A stretch of DNA of 14,341 bases from Bacteroidota bacterium. Lineage in GTDB: Bacteria; Bacteroidota; Bacteroidia; Chitinophagales; Saprospiraceae. This document shows positions 1-6,109 of this stretch, in pieces. The stretch covers positions 1-14,341 of the forward strand of contig JAGWYI010000039.1 in the NCBI GenBank assembly GCA_018969455.1, in the 5' to 3' direction. The translations under genes were made by a program, and so were the position numbers. The notes beneath the pieces were generated by a model, which worked only from the letters and a program-made list of their open reading frames with translations, had not been told where the DNA came from and did not search any database. Within the stretch, counting starts at the first letter, position 1. The number at the start of each line of letters is the position of its first letter.

Positions 1-156
1 GGGCGCGTCATTGCGCAACTGTTTGTCGAGCCAGTCATATAAGCGACTTACCGCCTCCTGTTCATTGAAATAAGGCGATGCAAGCATTTTGCGCAAGCGA
101 TTGCGTTCATATTTTGAAAACTCGGTAAGTAAGGAGATCAGTTTCTTGCTGGGCAT
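1..156 (-). CDS. N-terminal fragment of an unrecognised protein (runs off the left edge)
   Basis: The minus strand reads an open frame of 52 codons from an ATG at 154-156 to the first base of the window without a stop. The peptide starts MPSKKLISLLTEFSKYERNR and continues with RKMLASPYFNEQEAVSRLYDWLDKQ. It is charged and predicted mostly helical, with no signal peptide. The pattern 'LL.eF...E..RlrK.L.SPYFN' resembles the start of uncharacterised proteins I remember from Saprospiraceae-type genomes, but I cannot name a family or function. The gene is divergent from the secreted protein that starts at 340, with 183 bases between the two starts. The C-terminal part lies outside the window. Confidence 0.7.
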   Translation of the reverse strand, partial: MPSKKLISLLTEFSKYERNRLRKMLASPYFNEQEAVSRLYDWLDKQLRNDAP

Positions 157-254
157 TTTAATTGCTTGTAAATCATTTTTTTAGTTAAAATAAAAACAAA
201 AAAAAATCCCGACAAGTTAGGAATAATGTTAGCATTTAATCCAAAAAATTCCCG

Positions 255-262
255 AATCTTTG
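255..262 (+). promoter_or_regulatory. Possible -7 box for the secreted PKD protein gene
   Basis: AATCTTTG differs from the Bacteroidota -7 consensus TAnnTTTG only at its first base. A start site a few bases downstream would give a leader of about 70 bases to the ATG at 340. It would also place the alternative ATG at 226 upstream of the transcript, which agrees with the start chosen from the signal peptide. No clear -33 TTG is present, so this is weak. Confidence 0.3.
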
Positions 263-339
263 TAACGTGGAAAAATAAGCTGTTGATTGGCCCGCCAGGT
301 CGACACAAGTCACCCTCTGAAACGAAAAAATTTCAACTC

Positions 340-2685
340 ATGCACAAGAAGCAAGCTCTTCTGAAATTGAACCACAGCCCTATTTTCTTTTTTGGCTTAT
401 TGTTGTCACTTGCAATAGGCCAACCAGGGGCTTTGGCGCAATGTGATCGCGTTGGGCAAGTATTGAGTGTTACACCCGGTTGCGGCATTACGCTGGTGGA
501 CGTCAACAGCGGAGAAAAGTTGATGGCAGTTGTCGGCGTATCCAGCCTGAGTGGTGGACAATACTTCAGTTTTGAATCGGAAACAAGCGCTTTGCCCAAT
601 GGATGCAGCTCCAACAATCTACCAGTGGTGGCGCTTACCTGCGTTTCAGATTCATTGCCTTGTAATGCTGCATTTTCATATGAAGCAAATCTTCCAGGAG
701 TTAATCAAGTCAATTTCAAGGCCATTGGATTCAGTGGAGCGACAGGCGCCAGTTATGATTGGAGCTTTGGCGATGGCGGAACAGCCTCGGTGAAGGAACC
801 AAGTCATCATTATGCACAAGCGGGCGCCTATGAAGTTTGTCTGAAGATTTCAAACCTTTCCGGATGCTCTGATGAAATATGCAAAACCATTGTGGTGAAT
901 GGGCTGAGTAACGACTGCGGTTATACGCCCAAAGTTACGGTGGTAGGCCTTAACCTTCTGGCTACACTGGAGTCTTCCGATATAAACGCGTTGCCGCTCT
1001 CCAACGTTCAATGGTATACCAACAAGGGCACTCAAAAACTGGGGGAATCGCAAACCATTAAAGGTACCTTACCCGGATATGGCACTTATAAAATTTGCGT
1101 CAATTATGAAACGGGAAGCGCACAAAATGGCACGCTGTGTAGCTCCAGTGCCTGCCTGGATTTGAATGTGGCGGAACTGGATGCATGCGTTTTCCCCGCA
1201 ATTGCCGAATTGGGCAATTTGTGTACCCCCTTAGACGCTCCGGTTTGCGGATGCAACGGACAATCCTACGAAAGCGAATGCGAGGCATTGAATGCCGGGG
1301 TGCTGGGTTGGTGGGCAGGATCTTGTGGCACTCAGCCTTCCAACAAATGCACCGCCGATATGGCCGTTGAGGTGCTTTCAAGTGATGTGGATGGTAAATT
1401 CACGGTGTTGTTTACCAACCTTGCACAGGGGAATTTTATTTTTGAGCAACTGGATTTTGGAGACGGAAGTCCTTTTTACAGCGAAACTCAATGGGACACA
1501 ATCACCCATGTGTATTCCAAAAGTGGAATATACCGTGCCAACCTGACGGTTTGGGAAAACGAGACCCGAGTTTCGTCTTTAGTCAAGATGGTGGTTACCG
1601 ATGCAGGGAGTCTGCATTCGGATGCCTTGCCGGAAACAACCGATTATGTACTTCCGGGTGATGCAAATGGCGACAAACGCGCCAATATGTATGACTTGCT
1701 CAACATCGGCGTGGGGTACTATACCGAAGGAATTCCGCGCCCACACGCCAACAGCAACTGGAAACCACAATTTAGCCCCAATTGGGAAGAGAACGTTGCC
1801 CAGGTAAATTACAAACACGTGGATTGTGACGGCGACGGTTCCATCAATGATTTTGATGCAAGCGTAATCCTGAATCATTATTCCGCACTGGATACCAACA
1901 AACTGGAATACCTCCCTGGCGCACCCCGATTGCGCGTACATTTTGATCAGGATACCCTCACCATCGATCCGCAAAACCCGCCACAATTCCTGGAAATAAA
2001 CGCCAGCATCGAAATTGGAACAGCGGCTGTGCCTGCGATGGGCTTGTACGGGTTGGCCTTCGCCATGCAATATCCCGAGTTTGTCAACCACGACCCTGAA
2101 ATATTTTACTCCAACGACTATTGGGGTTCTTTGTTGAACATGCTGCCTATTTCGAAAGATGTGTATAGCCGGCGGCAAATTGACATGGGCTTGGTGCGGA
2201 AAAACAAAATCCCAGCCAATGGATACGGTTTGATTGGCAAAATGACCCTAAAATCAGATATTATCATCATCATTGATATTGTAGGCAGGGCCGCAGGCGA
2301 TGATAAAATTCCGCTCGTTATCCCCATTAAAGGGGTGCGCGGCATTGATGTAAACGGAAACGTCAAAACCATTTCGGCGCCCGTTCAGCTGGATACTTTG
2401 TGGATCAAACTGCTCCACCCAACGGTACATACCAAAGACCAAAGCACGCTTGATGCCCAGCTGCAACTTTTCCCCAACCCATGCACCAGCAACGTATCTA
2501 TATTTACCGGTGAGTTGGACGCACAAAAAATAGAAATCCGAAATGTATTGGGGCAACTGGTTCAACAAATTTCAGTTAAACAAAAGGTGAGTCAACTGAC
2601 AACCGACGATCTGGAACCCGGAATTTATACAGTACGGGTATTCTGCAGCGAGGGAATGGTTGAAAAGAAACTATTTAAGAAATAA
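340..2685 (+). CDS. Secreted PKD/Kazal/dockerin-like protein with type IX secretion signal
   Basis: This is a 781-residue secreted protein, probably cell-surface or extracellular. The ATG at 340 is preferred over an in-frame ATG at 226, because it gives a classical signal peptide (basic MHKKQALLK, hydrophobic FFFGLLLSLAIG, cleavage near ALAQ at about residue 34); the upstream 38 residues look non-coding. Domains in order: PKD 1 at about 108-186 (motif YDWSFGDGG); Kazal-like cysteine-rich domain at 283-330 (motif VCGCNGQSYESECEA); PKD 2 at about 336-421 (motif LDFGDGS); two dockerin-like EF-hand loops at 441-452 (DANGDKRANMYD) and 495-506 (DCDGDGSINDFD); a beta-rich, cohesin-like region at about 531-657; and a T9SS C-terminal sorting domain at about 704-781 (LQLFPNP start, GIYTVRV, end EKKLFKK). 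The domain set suggests calcium-stabilised adhesion or binding. No catalytic domain is visible. A strong terminator follows the stop by six bases. Confidence 0.88.
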   Translation: MHKKQALLKLNHSPIFFFGLLLSLAIGQPGALAQCDRVGQVLSVTPGCGITLVDVNSGEKLMAVVGVSSLSGGQYFSFESETSALPNGCSSNNLPVVALTCVSDSLPCNAAFSYEANLPGVNQVNFKAIGFSGATGASYDWSFGDGGTASVKEPSHHYAQAGAYEVCLKISNLSGCSDEICKTIVVNGLSNDCGYTPKVTVVGLNLLATLESSDINALPLSNVQWYTNKGTQKLGESQTIKGTLPGYGTYKICVNYETGSAQNGTLCSSSACLDLNVAELDACVFPAIAELGNLCTPLDAPVCGCNGQSYESECEALNAGVLGWWAGSCGTQPSNKCTADMAVEVLSSDVDGKFTVLFTNLAQGNFIFEQLDFGDGSPFYSETQWDTITHVYSKSGIYRANLTVWENETRVSSLVKMVVTDAGSLHSDALPETTDYVLPGDANGDKRANMYDLLNIGVGYYTEGIPRPHANSNWKPQFSPNWEENVAQVNYKHVDCDGDGSINDFDASVILNHYSALDTNKLEYLPGAPRLRVHFDQDTLTIDPQNPPQFLEINASIEIGTAAVPAMGLYGLAFAMQYPEFVNHDPEIFYSNDYWGSLLNMLPISKDVYSRRQIDMGLVRKNKIPANGYGLIGKMTLKSDIIIIIDIVGRAAGDDKIPLVIPIKGVRGIDVNGNVKTISAPVQLDTLWIKLLHPTVHTKDQSTLDAQLQLFPNPCTSNVSIFTGELDAQKIEIRNVLGQLVQQISVKQKVSQLTTDDLEPGIYTVRVFCSEGMVEKKLFKK

Positions 2686-2691
2686 AAAAAA

Positions 2692-2725
2692 GGCCCGTAA
2701 GCAACAAAACCATCGCTTACGGGCC
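2692..2725. terminator. Strong, apparently bidirectional intrinsic terminator
   Basis: An 11-bp perfect stem (GGCCCGTAAGC at 2692-2702 pairing with GCTTACGGGCC at 2715-2725) encloses a 12-base loop. Seven T residues follow on the plus strand (2726-2732), and eight A residues precede it (2684-2691), which become a T run on the minus strand. It starts six bases after the stop of the secreted-protein gene and lies 119 bases beyond the stop of the convergent ABC permease gene, so it could end transcription from both sides. Confidence 0.93.
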
Positions 2726-2770
2726 TTTTTTTATATGATACGCCGCCTGAAAATTTTATTCTTCATGATA

Positions 2771-2785
2771 TTGGCCAAAGGCCAA
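2771..2785. repeat. Short hairpin TTGGCC-AAA-GGCCAA
   Basis: A perfect 6-bp inverted repeat with a 3-base loop lies between the terminator at 2692-2725 and the large palindrome at 2805-2846. A further short inverted repeat GCGC-A-GCGC occupies 2796-2804. Together they make the convergent intergenic stretch unusually rich in hairpins. A function is not evident. Confidence 0.55.
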
Positions 2786-2804
2786 ACCCAAAAGTGCGCA
2801 GCGC

Positions 2805-2846
2805 GAAATATTTAGAAACTGTTTTAAAACGGTTTCTAAATATTTC
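2805..2846. repeat. 42-bp near-perfect palindrome overlapping the ABC permease stop codon
   Basis: Arms GAAATATTTAGAAAC (2805-2819) and GTTTCTAAATATTTC (2832-2846) are perfect inverted copies. The centre GTTTTAAAAC (2821-2830) is itself palindromic about the same axis, so the only unpaired position is T2820 opposite G2831, which can wobble-pair in RNA. The minus-strand TGA stop (2845-2847) lies partly in the right arm. No T run follows on either strand, so it is not a canonical terminator. It could be an mRNA 3' stability hairpin, a protein-binding site or a small mobile-repeat remnant. Confidence 0.85.
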
Positions 2847-4164
2847 AATTGTAAAACATCCACTTACCAATTTCCTTGAGGGTCACTTTCTTGCCATACA
2901 GCAAAATTCCGACCCGGTAAATGCGCCCGGCAAGCCACACAAAAAAGTAGGCCGAGATTACCACCAGGATTAAGGAAATGCCAACTTGCCACCAGGGCGG
3001 ATTGAAAGCCATACGGAAAGGCATGACGATGGGAGAAAATAGAGGAAACATGGAAGCAAACACCATCAGGCCTGAATCGGGGTTTCTTACCCCCACAAAT
3101 GCTGTGATGTAAAACGCCAGGATGATCGGAATTGTGACCGGCAGGGTAAGAGATTGGCCTTCGCCCATGTCGTCGCCCATGGCAGAGCCAATTGCAGCAA
3201 ACATGGAGGCATAAATAAAGTATCCTCCCAGGAAAAATATGACAAAAGCGCTAACGATCACGGGCCAGTTTTGCCGACCCAATTCTGCAAAGATTCGAAG
3301 CGCATCTCCCTGTGCTTGTTCGGGATCAATGGCGCCGGGCCCTTGCGGCATGGAACTTTGCATTTGAGCCGGATCTACATGCAGGATCATTGGAAGGATA
3401 AAAGTAACTGCCGTGCTCAATATTACCCAGGCAATCACCTGTGTTAGCCCTACTGCCCCGGCGCCAATAATCTTGCCCAACATCAAATCGAAGGGGCGCA
3501 CCGATGACATCATTACCTCCACAATTCGGTTGGTTTTTTCTTCCATGACCGAGCGCATAACCATTTGGCCGTACATCAAAACCATGAAGAACATGATAAA
3601 TGCCATAATACCGCCAATAGCCAGGCCCACTCCGGCGGTATATTTGCTTTCATCTTCTCCGCTGCTGCTAATGTTTTCGGGGTCGATGGAGACTTCGGTT
3701 TCGAGCATATCCAGGCTACTCCGGTTGATGTGCAGGGAGTCAATTTTAAAATCGCGGATTTTATCGGCAATTTTTCGCTCGATGGCGTTGCTCTTTTCAG
3801 GCGCCAATTTGCTATCGGCATAGTAAAAAACGGTGTGTTCCTTCTTTTGAAGGGTCGGAATTGGAGGAACAAGAAGCACGCCGTTCAATTTGCCGTCTTT
3901 TACTTCTTGTTTGAGCTGTTCCAGGGTTTTCCCATTAGATTGCAGGTAATGGATGCCCTTATCGTCGGGCAACTGATGGATCATGTTGGCCTCATCGATC
4001 ACAGCGACATCCAATTTGCCGCCGGTTTCATAACTGGACAATCCGATGATGACCAGCATGTATATCAACAAGCCCAAGGGCGCCAGCAAGGTGCCGATGA
4101 TGAAAGAGCGTTTGCGCACACGCGTGAGGTATTCGCGCTTTACAATAAGTGAAAGTTTAGACAT
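2845..4164 (-). CDS. ABC-2-type exporter permease (NatB/YhaP-like)
   Basis: This is a 439-residue inner-membrane permease that would pair with the ATPase encoded just upstream. After a short basic N-terminus (KREYLTRVRKRSF) comes TM1 at about residues 21-45. A large, charged, probably periplasmic domain spans about 50-180. The C-terminal half holds about five more membrane segments. The stretch MEEKTNRIVEVMMSSVRPFD, followed by MLGKIIGAGAVGLTQ, is characteristic of the ABC-2 / NatB family, whose members export sodium or unknown small compounds. The substrate cannot be read from the sequence. The gene starts 33 bases after the ATPase stop, so the two form an operon. Its stop codon lies inside the palindrome at 2805-2846. 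Length and domain order are normal for the family. Confidence 0.88.
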   Translation of the reverse strand: MSKLSLIVKREYLTRVRKRSFIIGTLLAPLGLLIYMLVIIGLSSYETGGKLDVAVIDEANMIHQLPDDKGIHYLQSNGKTLEQLKQEVKDGKLNGVLLVPPIPTLQKKEHTVFYYADSKLAPEKSNAIERKIADKIRDFKIDSLHINRSSLDMLETEVSIDPENISSSGEDESKYTAGVGLAIGGIMAFIMFFMVLMYGQMVMRSVMEEKTNRIVEVMMSSVRPFDLMLGKIIGAGAVGLTQVIAWVILSTAVTFILPMILHVDPAQMQSSMPQGPGAIDPEQAQGDALRIFAELGRQNWPVIVSAFVIFFLGGYFIYASMFAAIGSAMGDDMGEGQSLTLPVTIPIILAFYITAFVGVRNPDSGLMVFASMFPLFSPIVMPFRMAFNPPWWQVGISLILVVISAYFFVWLAGRIYRVGILLYGKKVTLKEIGKWMFYN

Positions 4165-4197
4165 AAACCTGGCTATTGATTTGAATCGAGGAGGGGT

Positions 4198-5100
4198 TTA
4201 GAGCGCAACAGTTTCTTGAACACGCCGAATGAAAATTTCATTGAAAGTGGGTAAAATCTCTTCATAGCGCACTATGCGGGCTCCGCGGTGCATGAGAAAT
4301 TCCAGAAGTTGGTTGTTTTTTTGTTCTTCAGCAATTTGGACGGTAACTGCTTTATCTGAAATTTCTTTTACCTGAAAATGATCGGCAATGTCGAGCGGAA
4401 GTGCATCCTGGGTTTCGGCGCGATACAGGTTTTGTTTGTAGGTATTTTTGATTTCCTTCACTTCACCATACAAAACATTTTTTCCATGATTTATCAGCAC
4501 AATATGTTCGCACATTTCCTCTACCTGCTCCATGCGATGGGTTGAAAAAATAATGCTGATGCCCGATTTGTTCAATTGGGCAATTTCGTCTTTGATCAAA
4601 TTGGTGTTGATGGGATCCAGGCCCGTAAAGGGTTCATCCAGAATGAGCAATTTGGGTTTGTGGATAATGGTAGCGATAAACTGAATTTTCTGTTGCATTC
4701 CCTTGGAAAGGTCCTCAATTTTCTTTGATGACCAATCCTGAATATCAAATTTTTCAAACCAGTATCCGATTTCTTTGCGCGCTGCAGCTTCTGATAATCC
4801 TTTCAGTTGGGCCAGATACATCAGATGTTCGCCTACCTTCATTTTTTTGTACAAACCGCGTTCTTCTGGCATGTACCCGATTTGTTCGGGGCTCCGGGAA
4901 TTTAGTTTTTCCCCGTCCAAAAAAATTTGCCCTTCATCGGGGCCGGTAATGGTGGTAATCATCCGGATCAATGATGTTTTCCCGGCGCCATTGGGGCCAA
5001 GTAAGCCAAATACGCTGCCTTTGGGCACATCGAAACTGACGTGATCTACGGCCAGGTACTTGTTGTACTGCTTAACGACGTTTTGTATGGATAAAATCAT
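4198..5100 (-). CDS. ABC transporter ATP-binding protein (NatA/YhaQ-like)
   Basis: This 300-residue cytoplasmic ATPase energises the permease encoded 33 bases downstream. All nucleotide-binding motifs are visible: Walker A GPNGAGKT (35-42), signature LSKGMQQK (131-138), Walker B LLILDEP (151-157), D-loop GLDP (160-163) and the H-loop histidine H188 in STHRMEQ. The Q-loop position carries glutamate (MPEERGLY, 77-84) instead of glutamine, as is usual in the NatA/YhaQ branch. About 100 C-terminal residues after the ATPase core match the accessory C-terminal domain (DUF4162-like) common in this group. The gene is divergent from the lipoprotein gene at 5322, and the 221-base gap should hold both promoters. 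The substrate is unknown. Confidence 0.92.
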   Translation of the reverse strand: MILSIQNVVKQYNKYLAVDHVSFDVPKGSVFGLLGPNGAGKTSLIRMITTITGPDEGQIFLDGEKLNSRSPEQIGYMPEERGLYKKMKVGEHLMYLAQLKGLSEAAARKEIGYWFEKFDIQDWSSKKIEDLSKGMQQKIQFIATIIHKPKLLILDEPFTGLDPINTNLIKDEIAQLNKSGISIIFSTHRMEQVEEMCEHIVLINHGKNVLYGEVKEIKNTYKQNLYRAETQDALPLDIADHFQVKEISDKAVTVQIAEEQKNNQLLEFLMHRGARIVRYEEILPTFNEIFIRRVQETVAL

Positions 5101-5171
5101 AGTTTGTAAAATGGTATATGGATCGTGACAACTGAGCTAAAAGTCGGTACATTCCTGAATAACTCGCGTGT

Positions 5172-5226
5172 TTTTCGTCGAAATATATATTCGGATGGTT
5201 TGGGATGGTTTTTTTCCCGACGAAAA
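5172..5226. repeat. Inverted repeat enclosing a tandem GGATGGTTT repeat in a divergent promoter region
   Basis: TTTTCGTCG (5172-5180) and CGACGAAAA (5218-5226) are perfect 9-bp inverted arms 37 bases apart. Between them GGATGGTTT occurs twice with a 10-base period (5193-5201 and 5203-5211), about one helical turn. The element lies between the divergent ABC ATPase and lipoprotein genes, so an operator is possible. No regulator gene is nearby to support that. Confidence 0.4.
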
Positions 5227-5321
5227 TGAGAATTTGGTGAAATAAGACGCAATAGAAGCCGTTCAGATTTTAAAAAATTAAAGTTCTTTGCAACTTCTTT
5301 GAACGCATAAAACGATGCAAT

Positions 5322-5915
5322 ATGAAAAATCTATACGGGATCTTGTTTTGCATGTTTTTACTGGTTTTTGGGGCCTGTAAGAACGATTCGAACAATTCGA
5401 AAACGGATGAAAATAGCGACGAACTCAAAGTTGGCCGCAAAACGACTGCTGTGGTAACTTCCTACGAATGTACCTTGCAAAATGGTTATTTAATGGGTGT
5501 AAAACTCGGAATGGAGGTAGATTCACTGCAAAAACGCTTCCCCAAAGGTTTTATTCAAGACAAAGTAACCCGGGGCAAAGAAACCATCCCGGTATATTTA
5601 TGTGTCGCAGCCAATGGCGAGCACATTACGCTTTTCCCCGAAATGAAGGAAGGCAAAAAGGTGGTTAAGAAAATTGAATATGAAGGAAACCTCTGCCGTA
5701 CCGACAAAGGCATTGGCATCAGCAGTAGTTTTAAGGATTTGCAGGCTGCTTACGACCAATTGCGCGTGCGCAGTGTAGACAGCGCAGGTCGGGTAACCAT
5801 GCAGCAAGGATTGCGTGGATGGTGCTTTGTATTGGGAACCGAGGGCCTTACTTTTCCGGTGGATGTAAGCAAGATCAGTCCAGACGTACGGGTTACCACC
5901 ATTTCCATTCAATAA
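5322..5915 (+). CDS. Lipoprotein of unknown function with an internal duplication
   Basis: This 197-residue protein begins with a lipoprotein signal peptide (MKNLYGILFCMFLLVFGAC, lipidated Cys at 19), followed by a polar linker (about 20-40) rich in N, D, S and K. The mature part has two similar halves. Each begins with a glycine-led segment and an amphipathic helix (GVKLGMEVDSLQKRFPKG, 59-76; GIGISSSFKDLQAAYDQL, 130-147). Each is then followed by beta strands ending in 'V..I' (to about 122 and 197). This G-h-x-x-G-x-x-x-x-x-L pattern recalls the small BamE/SmpA-like fold, but I do not recognise the family. Four further cysteines (50, 94, 125, 168) could pair in the periplasm. The gene stands alone, divergent from the ABC operon and convergent with the RND gene. 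No clear promoter box is visible. Confidence 0.8.
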   Translation: MKNLYGILFCMFLLVFGACKNDSNNSKTDENSDELKVGRKTTAVVTSYECTLQNGYLMGVKLGMEVDSLQKRFPKGFIQDKVTRGKETIPVYLCVAANGEHITLFPEMKEGKKVVKKIEYEGNLCRTDKGIGISSSFKDLQAAYDQLRVRSVDSAGRVTMQQGLRGWCFVLGTEGLTFPVDVSKISPDVRVTTISIQ

Positions 5916-5999
5916 AATTTTCAAGGGCCTCTTAGGTGTGGCAACTCTTAAAGCCGCATATTTATACTTCACGCCGCCAGATATTGCGCATAACGATCT

Positions 6000-6019
6000 T
6001 TATAAATCATTATAAATCA
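6000..6019. repeat. Tandem direct repeat of TTATAAATCA
   Basis: Two exact adjacent copies of the 10-mer TTATAAATCA lie in the AT-rich 194-base gap between the convergent lipoprotein (ends 5915) and RND (ends 6110) genes. A partial inverted copy, TGATTTA, follows near 6034. No other signal was recognised in this gap, and no good terminator was found for either gene. Confidence 0.5.
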
Positions 6020-6109
6020 GCGAAATTACACCCTGATTTATCCACAAAATCCGGCGAATCCTGGTATTTTGGGCGATTGAAAGGATCATAAGCCTTCGGA
6101 GGGGCTTGG

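Noticed and set aside
226..339. N-terminal extension of the secreted protein from an ATG at 226
   Set aside because: It would bury the signal peptide 38 residues inside the protein, and a possible -7 box at 255-262 lies downstream of it.
1579..2178. Long antisense open frame (199 codons, minus strand) inside the secreted-protein gene
   Set aside because: It lies fully opposite a gene with recognisable PKD, dockerin-like and T9SS domains. Its translation has no family-like pattern, and no promoter or start signal supports it.
6090..6107. AAGCC...GGCTT inverted repeat as terminator of the RND gene
   Set aside because: The stem is only five bases, the possible extensions mismatch, and no T run follows on the minus strand.
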